The translations under genes and the position numbers were made by a program. DNA of 12,255 nt from Erysipelotrichaceae bacterium (GTDB lineage: Bacteria > Bacillota_I > Bacilli_A > Erysipelotrichales > Erysipelotrichaceae): NCBI GenBank assembly GCA_020026035.1, contig JAHHRC010000037.1, positions 1 to 12,255 on the forward strand. The letters are read 5' to 3'. The notes under the pieces were generated by a model, which worked only from the letters and a program-made list of their open reading frames with translations, made no database searches and was not told the DNA's origin. Positions 1 through 6,907 of this stretch are shown here, piece after piece (within the stretch, counting starts at the first letter, position 1; every line of letters begins with the position of its first letter).

Positions 1-1925
1 GACCAGTTCCAAGTGGAACCTTCCCACCAAAGATGGAAAACTCTGACCAAAAGCTCAAAGACTTGTGTTATCAAACGGCAAAAGAGATGTATGAGTTTGA
101 AGGCAAGATTCCTCATCAAGTCATGGAACGTTTGGACCGTGAGTTAGATTCGATTATTACCGCTGGCTACTATGTAAACTATTATATTTCCTCATTGCTT
201 GTAAGAAAGTCGAATGCGGATGGCTACTTAGTAGGATCACGTGGTTCGGTAGGATCTTCCTTTGCGGCAACGATGTCTGGCATTACGGAAGTAAATCCAT
301 TGGTACCGCATTATCGTTGTCCTTCCTGTCATTTTAGTGAATGGTTTGAAGATGGTTCCGTGCAATCGGGCTTTGATTTACCAGATCTAAATTGTCCGCA
401 CTGTGGTACGAAGATGATTGGCGATGGTCATAATATTCCGTTTGAAACCTTCTTAGGCTTTAACGGGGATAAGGTTCCAGATATTGACTTGAACTTCTCA
501 AGTGAATACCAAGCAAAAGCCCATGCCTTCTGTAAGGAAGTGTTTGGCGAAGACCATGCCTTACGTGCCGGTACGATTGGTGGGGTTGCCGAAAAGACCT
601 CCTTTGGATATGTACAAGGCTATTGTGAGAAGATGCAAATCAAACATATGCCACAAGCTATGAAAGAATACTTAGCAACGGGTTGTAAGGATGTGAAACG
701 GACTACTGGACAACACCCGGGTGGTATTATCATTGTGCCTGCGGATTTAGATGCCGAAGACTTTACACCGGTACAATATCCAGCCAATGATCCTGAATCC
801 GAATGGAAAACAACCCATTACGACTTCCATGACATTCATGATAATGTCTTGAAGTTCGATATTTTAGGGCACGTTGATCCAACAGCGATGCGTTTATTGC
901 AAAACTGTTCTTCGACGAAGCCAACCGATGTTCCAACCAATGATGCGGAAGTATTATCGATCTTCTCAAGCGATGAAGCCTTGCATGCAGATCGTAGCAT
1001 TTATAAAAAAGAAACCGGGGCTTTAGGCTTACCGGAGTTTGGTACGCGAACAACGCGTGCGGTATTAGAAGAAACACGACCAAAGACCTTTGCCGAATTG
1101 ACCATTCTATCTGGTTTAACCCATGGGACGGACGTATGGGCAGGAAATGCGCAAACCTTGATTCAACAAGGGCATACGATTGATGAAGTCATTGGGTGTC
1201 GTGATGATATTATGACGTATTTACTTGCAAAGAAGTTAGAACCATACGATGCCTTCCATATCATGGAAGACGTGCGTAAGGGGCGTGGGTTAACGGAAGA
1301 ACAAGAAAAGAAGATGCGCGAGCATGATGTACCGGATTGGTATATTGATTCTTGTAAAAAGATTAAGTACATGTTCCCGAAGGCACACGCGGTTGCCTAT
1401 GTATTAATGGCACTTCGTATTGCTTGGTATAAGGTACATGAGCCTTGGAACTTCTACATTCAATTCTTAACCTTGCGTAGTAATGCGTATGAATTAGAAA
1501 CGATGATGGGTGGAATTGAAATTGTAAGACAACGGATGGAAGACATTGATCGTCGTTTACGCGAACGTGATCGAAACAATCCGGTTTCAAACAAAGAGAA
1601 GTCTTTGTATGATGTATTAGAAGTGTGTGAAGAATTATATGCACGTGGCTATACGATTTCGAATATTGACTTGTATAAGTCGAAAGCAACGCAATTCTCG
1701 GTGTATGGGGATGATGTAAAAACGATTATTCCACCATTTACAGTCATTGATGGACTTGGAGATTCGGTTGCGAAAAGTATTGTCGAAGCACGTGAAAAAG
1801 GGGACTTCTTATCGAAGGAAGATCTTGTAGATCGTACCCAACTATCCTCGGCGATGATGCGCAAGTTAGATGCGATGGGCATTCTTGAGGGGATGAGCGA
1901 GTTGAACCAATTGTCCTTGTTCTAG
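1..1925 (+). CDS. polC: DNA polymerase III PolC-type alpha subunit, C-terminal part (5' end outside window)
   Basis: This is the C-terminal 640 residues of the Gram-positive replicative polymerase PolC, which extends DNA at the fork. The frame is already open at base 3 and reads PVPSGTFPPK before the first ATG at 33, a motif internal to PolC, so that ATG is not the start. The family is about 1,440 residues long; the exonuclease and PHP parts lie upstream. Visible features, numbered from base 3: the palm loop GSRGSVGSS; a zinc-binding insert with CxxC pairs at about 106/109 and 131/134; the catalytic PDIDLNF pair (D160, D162); and the third catalytic Asp in KFDILGH (D286). The sequence ends in QLSLF, a sliding-clamp binding motif. 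One oddity is GHVDPT after the third Asp, where I recall GHDDPT in Bacillus. The gene is followed by rimP, as in Bacillus subtilis. Identification is very secure. Confidence 0.97.
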   Translation, partial: PVPSGTFPPKMENSDQKLKDLCYQTAKEMYEFEGKIPHQVMERLDRELDSIITAGYYVNYYISSLLVRKSNADGYLVGSRGSVGSSFAATMSGITEVNPLVPHYRCPSCHFSEWFEDGSVQSGFDLPDLNCPHCGTKMIGDGHNIPFETFLGFNGDKVPDIDLNFSSEYQAKAHAFCKEVFGEDHALRAGTIGGVAEKTSFGYVQGYCEKMQIKHMPQAMKEYLATGCKDVKRTTGQHPGGIIIVPADLDAEDFTPVQYPANDPESEWKTTHYDFHDIHDNVLKFDILGHVDPTAMRLLQNCSSTKPTDVPTNDAEVLSIFSSDEALHADRSIYKKETGALGLPEFGTRTTRAVLEETRPKTFAELTILSGLTHGTDVWAGNAQTLIQQGHTIDEVIGCRDDIMTYLLAKKLEPYDAFHIMEDVRKGRGLTEEQEKKMREHDVPDWYIDSCKKIKYMFPKAHAVAYVLMALRIAWYKVHEPWNFYIQFLTLRSNAYELETMMGGIEIVRQRMEDIDRRLRERDRNNPVSNKEKSLYDVLEVCEELYARGYTISNIDLYKSKATQFSVYGDDVKTIIPPFTVIDGLGDSVAKSIVEAREKGDFLSKEDLVDRTQLSSAMMRKLDAMGILEGMSELNQLSLF

Positions 1926-1945
1926 TGTGAAATGGCTTAAAAAAG

Positions 1946-1999
1946 CTATATTTGCATCATGTCTTTTGGTGAATTTACTTGCAAATGCAACAAATATAG
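1946..1999. repeat. 9-bp perfect inverted repeat in the polC-rimP spacer
   Basis: CTATATTTG at 1946-1954 is the exact reverse complement of CAAATATAG at 1991-1999, with 36 nt between the arms. A second, shorter pairing exists inside it (TTGCAT at 1952-1957 with ATGCAA at 1985-1990). The arms flank a candidate -35 box, so the repeat could be an operator or an RNA stem. The region is AT-rich, so chance is a real alternative. Confidence 0.4.
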
Positions 2000-2007
2000 G
2001 CTACTAT
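1979..2007 (+). promoter_or_regulatory. Candidate sigma-A promoter for rimP operon
   Basis: TTGCAA (1979-1984) and TACTAT (2002-2007) are separated by 17 bp. Each box matches the consensus at 4 of 6 positions, so this is a weak candidate. It would start transcription near 2014, just before the hairpin at 2021-2040. The operon could equally be read through from polC, because no convincing terminator lies between them. Confidence 0.35.
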
Positions 2008-2020
2008 AAGGCTAGTAAGA

Positions 2021-2040
2021 AGGAGAGCGGAAGCTCTCCT
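2021..2040 (+). promoter_or_regulatory. Perfect 8-bp hairpin with GGAA tetraloop in the rimP leader
   Basis: AGGAGAGC (2021-2028), loop GGAA (2029-2032) and GCTCTCCT (2033-2040) form a perfect stem capped by a GNRA-type tetraloop. It is followed by TGCTTATTGT rather than a clean T-run, so it is at best a poor intrinsic terminator. It ends 12 nt before the rimP ribosome binding site. From memory, hairpins are common upstream of rimP in Firmicutes. A leader element, a processing site or a weak polC terminator are all possible. Confidence 0.6.
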
Positions 2041-2052
2041 TGCTTATTGTAC

Positions 2053-2058
2053 GGAGGA
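2053..2058 (+). promoter_or_regulatory. Ribosome binding site fixing the rimP start
   Basis: GGAGGA lies 2 nt before the ATG at 2061 when counted to its last base, or 3 nt after the GGAGG core. The spacing is short, but no other purine-rich site is available. It argues for the ATG at 2061 over the in-frame TTG at 2040, which falls in the 3' end of the hairpin. Confidence 0.7.
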
Positions 2059-2060
2059 AT

Positions 2061-2531
2061 ATGGAAAATACTGGACATTTAGAAGAGCTCTTACGACCAA
2101 TCATTGAACAACAAGATTGCCGTTTGTATGAATTGAATTGGCTCAATGGAAGCGATCATACGCTTCAAGTTGCTATTACAAAAAATGATGGCACGATGGA
2201 TCTTGATACTTGTGCATTAGTGAGTGAGAAACTATCGGAGTATCTAGACAATAGTGATTTGATTAAAATCGCTTATACACTCGAGGTTTGTTCACCTGGT
2301 GCAGAACGCGAAGTGAAAGATCTAAACGAGTTAAGAAACACGACGACAACCCCTTATATCTTTGTCCGGTTGATTCATCCGGTGAAGAAACATAAGGAAT
2401 TAACAGGTTCACTTGTTGAATATAAAGAAGATGGAACAATGCGTCTTGAATACCGTGACAAAGCGGCAAAAAGAATTGCAGAGTTTGAAGATACCAATAT
2501 TGAATTCATTCGGTATGCGGTGAAATTTTAG
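2061..2531 (+). CDS. rimP: Ribosome maturation factor RimP
   Basis: RimP binds the 30S ribosomal subunit and helps its late assembly. The product is 156 residues, normal for the family. The N-terminal alpha/beta domain covers about residues 1-85. It carries the family signature YTLEVCSPGAERE (compare Y-x-LEVSSPG-x-ER), and a small beta-barrel C-terminal domain follows. I chose ATG 2061 because the protein then begins MENTGHLEELLRPII, typical for RimP, directly behind GGAGGA; the upstream in-frame TTG would add seven residues encoded within the leader. The gene sits between polC and nusA, the standard Firmicutes order, 14 nt before nusA, so the two are almost certainly co-transcribed. Its acidic composition is ordinary. 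The assignment is secure. Confidence 0.95.
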   Translation: MENTGHLEELLRPIIEQQDCRLYELNWLNGSDHTLQVAITKNDGTMDLDTCALVSEKLSEYLDNSDLIKIAYTLEVCSPGAEREVKDLNELRNTTTTPYIFVRLIHPVKKHKELTGSLVEYKEDGTMRLEYRDKAAKRIAEFEDTNIEFIRYAVKF

Positions 2532-2545
2532 GAAAGAAGGATAGC

Positions 2546-4270
2546 ATGGAACTTAATTACAAAAAGATGATTAAAGCGCTCAATGCGATTGAAGAAGAGC
2601 GCAATATCCCAGAACAAGTCATCATTGAAGCCCTTGAAGAAGCAATGGCTAAGGCATATAAAAAAGATGCAGAACTTGCGGACATCAATGTCATTTCCAA
2701 GATCAATCAAAAAACTGGAACAATCGATATCTTCCAGATTTATGAAGTCAAAGAAGACATCGAAGATGATGAACTTGAAATCTCATTGGAAGAAGCACGT
2801 AAGATTGACCCACTTGTAGAAATGGGTGGTCAAGTGATGCGTAAGGTAGAAATTACAAGCATGTCTCGTGCAGCTGCCGGGCTTGCGCGTAACGTTATGC
2901 GTCAAAAGATTCGTGAAGCAGAAAAAGAAACAATCTATGCGGCATTCATTGATCGTTTATTCGATATGGAAACAGCGAAGATTGAATCCGTAAAAGAAAA
3001 GTTCACCCTTGTAACACTTGGTAATACCGTTGCGATGATGCCAAAGTCGGCTGAAATCCCTGGGGAAGAACTTGTGGAAGGCGAAAACCTACGCGTTGTG
3101 ATTACCGAAGTAAATCGTGAAACACGTGGATCACAGATTTTAGTGTCTCGTGCAGATCCTATGTTAGTGAAGCGTTTGTTTGAAAAGGAAGTTCCAGAAA
3201 TTGCCGAGGGAACGGTTGAAATCAAAGCCATTGCCCGTGATGCTGGAGAACGTACAAAGATGGCTGTTGTGTCTTATAACAGCGATGTTGATCCAATTGG
3301 AGCTTGTATTGGTCCATCTGGGCAACGTGTACAAGAAATCATCAACGAACTACATGGGGAAAAGATTGATATCTTTGAATGGTCCAATGACATTACAGAA
3401 CTTGTTCGTAATGCCTTATCACCAGCTGTTGTAGAAGCAGTACTTCCTGGAAATGATGATCGTAGTTTGATCGTTGTAGTCGATGAAAGTCAATTGTCCT
3501 TAGCGATTGGTAAGAAGGGTAAAAATGCTCGTCTTGCAGTAAAACTAACCGACCATAAGATTGACATCAAGACACGTGAAGAACTAGAACGTCAAGGTCG
3601 TAACTATGAAGAAATGCTAGAAGCTGCAAAGGCACTTCGTTCTACAAAGGTTGTTGAAGAAGTCGTTGAAGTTTCAAAGGATCTTGAAGAAGAACAAGCA
3701 AAGTTAACTGCAAAGCGTATTGAAGAAGCACGTGAACAGTTGAAGAAGGCAATGGAAGAAGAAAGCGAAGCTGGATTCGTGCCTGAAGAAATGGCAGAAA
3801 CGATGTCGGAAGTTGTGGATGCACAACTTGCAATGAGCGAAGTCGATGACGAAGATGTTGTAGAAGACGTTGAAGAAGTCGAAGAAGAAACAGTTGTTGA
3901 AGAAGTAGCAGCTGAAGAAGTTGTTTCTACACCAAAGGTAGAAGCGCCAAAGCTAAAGCTAACAGACATTGCGCCAAAGAAAGAAGAAACCTATGTTTCG
4001 AAGTTTGAAAAGCTTGTCGGTGGTGAATCCTCAAGCAAGCAAGCAGAACGTCCAAAGCATAAGAAGCGTCGTAATTTCGAAGAGCCACTTGGTGTTGTAA
4101 ATAACAAGGAACTGGAAGAACAATTACGTAAGAAGATTGACCCAGAATTGATGCCAACATATTCAGAAGAAGAAATCGAAGAATTAGAGGCACAAATGGA
4201 AGAAGAAGAAATGTCCAAATACGATATCGATTACGAAGAGTATGAAGACTTCTACCTCGATGAAGAATAG
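2546..4270 (+). CDS. nusA: Transcription termination/antitermination factor NusA with long acidic C-terminal extension
   Basis: NusA binds RNA polymerase and nascent RNA and modulates pausing, termination and antitermination. Domains in order: N-terminal polymerase-binding domain (about 1-125), S1 domain (about 130-200, with PKSAEIPGEEL and the SRADPMLVKRLFEKEVPEI linker), KH1 (GPSG at 256-259) and KH2 (GKKG at 322-325, in QLSLAIGKKGKNARLA). The Bacillus-type protein ends near residue 370. Here about 200 further residues follow, rich in Glu, Asp and Val, with a short basic patch (KHKKRRNF) and an acidic, Tyr-rich end (YEEYEDFYLDEE). This tail has no visible match to the E. coli AR1/AR2 repeats. 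The start at 2546 has AGAAGG 5 nt upstream. The ylxR gene follows after 10 nt. The core is secure; the function of the tail is unknown. Confidence 0.96.
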   Translation: MELNYKKMIKALNAIEEERNIPEQVIIEALEEAMAKAYKKDAELADINVISKINQKTGTIDIFQIYEVKEDIEDDELEISLEEARKIDPLVEMGGQVMRKVEITSMSRAAAGLARNVMRQKIREAEKETIYAAFIDRLFDMETAKIESVKEKFTLVTLGNTVAMMPKSAEIPGEELVEGENLRVVITEVNRETRGSQILVSRADPMLVKRLFEKEVPEIAEGTVEIKAIARDAGERTKMAVVSYNSDVDPIGACIGPSGQRVQEIINELHGEKIDIFEWSNDITELVRNALSPAVVEAVLPGNDDRSLIVVVDESQLSLAIGKKGKNARLAVKLTDHKIDIKTREELERQGRNYEEMLEAAKALRSTKVVEEVVEVSKDLEEEQAKLTAKRIEEAREQLKKAMEEESEAGFVPEEMAETMSEVVDAQLAMSEVDDEDVVEDVEEVEEETVVEEVAAEEVVSTPKVEAPKLKLTDIAPKKEETYVSKFEKLVGGESSSKQAERPKHKKRRNFEEPLGVVNNKELEEQLRKKIDPELMPTYSEEEIEELEAQMEEEEMSKYDIDYEEYEDFYLDEE

Positions 4271-4280
4271 GTAAGGAAAT

Positions 4281-4538
4281 ATGCCGAAGAAGATACCAAT
4301 GCGTCGTTGTGTTGTATCACACGAGCAATTACCGAAGAATGATTTGTTACGGATCGTCAAAACGCCAGAGGATGAGATTAAGATTGATTTCTCTGGCCGG
4401 ATGAACGGCCGTGGCGCATATGTGAAAAAAGATGTAGAGATTGTTGCGGTTGCGAAGAAATCAAAAGCCTTGGAAAAGGCCCTTGGTGTAAGTATTCCGG
4501 AAGAATTTTATACAGAGCTAGAACGTGCTGTTATGTAA
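4281..4538 (+). CDS. ylxR: YlxR family (DUF448) RNA-binding/nucleoid-associated protein
   Basis: This is an 85-residue basic protein of the YlxR/DUF448 family, conserved between nusA and infB in Firmicutes. It has the family hallmarks: KIPMRRCVVSHE at the N-terminus, then DLLRIVKTP, and the central GRMNGRGAYV loop. The structure known for the family suggests RNA binding, and Bacillus subtilis YlxR (also called RnpM) has been linked to nucleoid association and to RNase P modulation. TAAGGA (4272-4277) lies 3 nt before the ATG. The gene follows nusA by 10 nt and precedes infB by 41 nt. The ylxQ gene expected next in Bacillus is absent. The family is secure; the molecular role in this organism is inferred. 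Confidence 0.93.
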   Translation: MPKKIPMRRCVVSHEQLPKNDLLRIVKTPEDEIKIDFSGRMNGRGAYVKKDVEIVAVAKKSKALEKALGVSIPEEFYTELERAVM

Positions 4539-4566
4539 TATTTGCTATTCAAACAGTGCTCGCTAT

Positions 4567-4573
4567 AAGGAGG
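4567..4573 (+). promoter_or_regulatory. Strong ribosome binding site fixing the infB start
   Basis: AAGGAGG is a full match to the anti-Shine-Dalgarno complement, 6 nt before ATG 4580. An in-frame GTG at 4556 lies upstream of the site and would translate through it, so it is rejected as the start. Confidence 0.85.
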
Positions 4574-4579
4574 AATTAC

Positions 4580-6436
4580 ATGGCAAAAAAGACGAATAAA
4601 AGAACGAATAATAACAAGAGAAGACATAACGGGAATAACCGTCATGACAACAACTCTTATACAAGCAAGAAGAACGCTCCTGTTGTGACTGAAATTGAGT
4701 ACACGAGCGGAATCACTGTAGGTGAACTTGCGAAGAAGTGCCAACGTCAAACATCAGAATTGATTAAGGTGCTATTTATGCAAGGAACTATGGTTACCAT
4801 CAACTCCGTCCTTGAAGATGATATGGTTGAAGCAATCTGTCTTGAATACGATATTGAACCAACCAAAGTAAAACCAAAAGAACTCGATAGTTTAAAAGAT
4901 GACGAACCAGATCTTGAGGAAGACCTTCAAGAACGTCCACCAATCGTTACCATCATGGGTCACGTTGACCATGGTAAAACAACATTACTTGACTCCATTC
5001 GTTCTACGAAGGTAGCAAGTGGTGAAGCTGGTGGTATTACCCAACGAATCGGTGCATACCAGATTCCAGTTGGCGAACGTAAAGTGACATTCCTTGATAC
5101 ACCAGGACACGAAGCATTTACCCAAATGCGTGCTCGTGGTGCAAAGGTTACGGACTTAGCAATTATTGTTGTAGCGGCAGATGATGGTGTTATGCCTCAA
5201 ACCCGCGAAGCATTAGACCATGCCAAGGCTGCAGAAGTTCCAATGATCATTGCGGTAAACAAGATGGATAAGCCAACAGCGAATCCAGACCGTGTGAAAA
5301 ATGAATTAGCGGAACTTGGAATCATGCCAGAAGAATGGGGTGGCGATACGGTATTCGTATCTTGTAGTGCAAAGACTGGGGAAGGAATTGAAGAAATTCT
5401 AGAAACAATCCTTGTATTAGCTGACGTTATGGAACTAAAGGCAAACCCAACAAAGTTTGCAACAGGTACTGTTGTTGAAGCAAAGCTTGATAAGGGTCGT
5501 GGACCAGTTGCGACACTTCTAATTCAGAATGGTACACTTCGTCAAGGAGAACCAATTGTTGTTGGATCTTGTTTCGGACGTGTTCGTAAGATGACAGACG
5601 AAGATGGAAATGAATTAGAATTTGCCGGACCAGCAAGACCAGTTGAGATCATTGGTCTAAATGACGTTCCTGAAGCAGGTGATCTATTCCGTTCCTATGA
5701 AAACGAAAAAGAAGCACGTGCAATTGCTGATCGTCGTAAAGAAACGAAGATCATGAAGCGTCGTCGTAAGACATCAGCGATGTCCTTAGAAGATCTATCA
5801 AAGGAAATCGAAGCTGGTGAAATCAAAGAAATTCCAGTTATTGTTAAGGCAGACGTACAAGGTTCTGCGGAAGCGGTGAAGGCTTCTTTAGAGAAGCTTG
5901 ATGTAAGTGGAGTTAAAGTGAATGTTATCCACTCTACAGCTGGTACAATCAATGAAACAGATATTATGTTAGCAGACGCATCCAATGCGATGATTATCGG
6001 ATTTAACGTACGTCCATCTGCCGCAATTCGTAAGATGGCAGAAGAAGCGGAAGTAGAAGTTCGTCTACATAACATTATCTATAAGGCTACAGAAGAAATG
6101 GAACATGCCATGAAGGGTATGTTAGATCCTGTGTATACTGAAGTTACAATCGGTGAAGCAGAAGTACGTGAAACGTATAAGGCTTCTAAGGTTGGTACAA
6201 TCGGTGGATGTATGGTTACCGACGGTAAGCTTGTGACAGAATGTGGCATTCGCTTAATCCGTGATGGTATTGTCATCTACGAAGGAAAGCTTGGATCTCT
6301 AAAGCGTTTCAAAAACGATGCCAAGGAAGTTGCGACAGGTTACGATTGTGGTATCACAATTGAAAACTATAACGACTTGAAGGTTGGCGACATCATTGAA
6401 GCGTTCATGGAAAAAGAAGTAGCCCAAGAGGTTTAA
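4580..6436 (+). CDS. infB: Translation initiation factor IF-2
   Basis: IF-2 is the GTPase that brings initiator fMet-tRNA to the 30S subunit and promotes 50S joining. The product has 618 residues, at the short end for bacteria, because the N-terminal region is reduced to a basic, Asn/Lys-rich tract (about 1-35) and a single IF2N domain (about 45-100, GITVGELAKKCQRQ). The G domain is complete: G1 GHVDHGKT (127-134), the G2 Thr in GGITQRIGA, G3 DTPGH (from 173), G4 NKMD (227-230) and G5 SAK (263-265). Beta-barrel domain II, domain III (VIVKADVQGSAEAVK) and the tRNA-binding domain IV follow. A strong AAGGAGG site precedes ATG 4580. The stop is 3 nt before rbfA, implying translational coupling. 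Secure. Confidence 0.97.
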   Translation: MAKKTNKRTNNNKRRHNGNNRHDNNSYTSKKNAPVVTEIEYTSGITVGELAKKCQRQTSELIKVLFMQGTMVTINSVLEDDMVEAICLEYDIEPTKVKPKELDSLKDDEPDLEEDLQERPPIVTIMGHVDHGKTTLLDSIRSTKVASGEAGGITQRIGAYQIPVGERKVTFLDTPGHEAFTQMRARGAKVTDLAIIVVAADDGVMPQTREALDHAKAAEVPMIIAVNKMDKPTANPDRVKNELAELGIMPEEWGGDTVFVSCSAKTGEGIEEILETILVLADVMELKANPTKFATGTVVEAKLDKGRGPVATLLIQNGTLRQGEPIVVGSCFGRVRKMTDEDGNELEFAGPARPVEIIGLNDVPEAGDLFRSYENEKEARAIADRRKETKIMKRRRKTSAMSLEDLSKEIEAGEIKEIPVIVKADVQGSAEAVKASLEKLDVSGVKVNVIHSTAGTINETDIMLADASNAMIIGFNVRPSAAIRKMAEEAEVEVRLHNIIYKATEEMEHAMKGMLDPVYTEVTIGEAEVRETYKASKVGTIGGCMVTDGKLVTECGIRLIRDGIVIYEGKLGSLKRFKNDAKEVATGYDCGITIENYNDLKVGDIIEAFMEKEVAQEV

Positions 6437-6439
6437 GAA

Positions 6440-6796
6440 ATGGCATCCAGTGTTAAAGTAAAACGTTTAGAAGGTACCATCCGTAAGGATGTATCGGATA
6501 TTATCCAATTTGAATTGAAAGATCCAAATGTTGGATTTGTGACAATTACCGATGTAAAGGTGTCAAATGACCACTCCTTTGCGACCGTATATTGTTCGTT
6601 TCTAGGAAAGAAAGAACGTGAAGAAGCAGGATTGAAGGCGTTGAATCGTGCAAAAGGATTCATTCGCACAAAGCTTGCTCAACGTTTGACCATTCGTAGA
6701 ACACCGCAGCTGATTTTCAAGATTGATACAGCGATGGAAAATGGTCGTCATATTGATGAATTGATCCATAAGATTCACGAAAACGACGAAGAATAG
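6440..6796 (+). CDS. rbfA: 30S ribosome-binding factor RbfA
   Basis: RbfA is a cold-shock-associated KH-fold protein that binds the 30S subunit and assists 16S rRNA 5'-end maturation. The 118 residues match the family length. Recognisable segments are RLEGTIRKDVSDIIQFELKD, the signature VGFVTITDVKVSND, and YCSFLG. The start ATG 6440 lies 3 nt after the infB stop, and its ribosome binding site AAGAGG (6426-6431) is embedded in the last infB codons. It is the last gene of the operon: a strong terminator follows within 7 nt of the stop. The truB and ribF genes, often further downstream in Firmicutes, are not here. Secure. Confidence 0.95.
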   Translation: MASSVKVKRLEGTIRKDVSDIIQFELKDPNVGFVTITDVKVSNDHSFATVYCSFLGKKEREEAGLKALNRAKGFIRTKLAQRLTIRRTPQLIFKIDTAMENGRHIDELIHKIHENDEE

Positions 6797-6802
6797 TAAA
6801 AC

Positions 6803-6833
6803 AAACGCATCCTTTAGGGGGTGCGTTTTTTTT
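6803..6833 (+). terminator. Rho-independent terminator of the rimP-rbfA operon
   Basis: AAACGCATCC (6803-6812) pairs with GGGTGCGTTT (6819-6828), a 10-bp stem with one G-U pair and a 6-nt loop. A run of eight T (6826-6833) follows. It separates the ribosome-related cluster from the next transcription unit. Confidence 0.93.
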
Positions 6834-6872
6834 AAACAATTTTGCATATCTGTATGATTACGGCTGAGTTTC

Positions 6873-6901
6873 TTGACTTTGCAGTTTTGTGTAAGCATAA
6901 T
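6873..6901 (+). promoter_or_regulatory. Near-consensus sigma-A promoter for the VWA-MoxR-LRR operon
   Basis: TTGACT (6873-6878) and CATAAT (6896-6901) each match consensus at 5 of 6 positions, with the ideal 17-bp spacer. The expected transcription start, 6-7 nt after the -10 box, falls at about 6908, which is the A of the best candidate start codon of the next gene. This would give a leaderless transcript. Confidence 0.7.
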
Positions 6902-6907
6902 TTTTAT

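Noticed and set aside
763..1083. 106-codon open frame on the - strand inside polC
   Set aside because: It lies wholly inside a well conserved coding region, has no ribosome binding site, and its sequence matches no family I know.
1933..1948. Small hairpin TGGCTT-AAAA-AAGCTA just after polC
   Set aside because: The stem is six pairs with one G-U and no real T-run, so it is too weak to call a terminator.
3604..3969. Long Ser/Thr-rich open frame on the - strand opposite nusA
   Set aside because: It is the mirror of the GAA/GAT/GTT-rich codons of the acidic NusA tail; its composition is only Ser/Thr/Ala and it has no start signals.
6842..6907. N-terminal extension of the VWA gene from TTG 6842 or ATG 6854
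   Set aside because: These codons lie before the predicted transcription start and overlap the -35 and -10 boxes; the encoded extension does not resemble the family, and no ribosome binding site precedes it.
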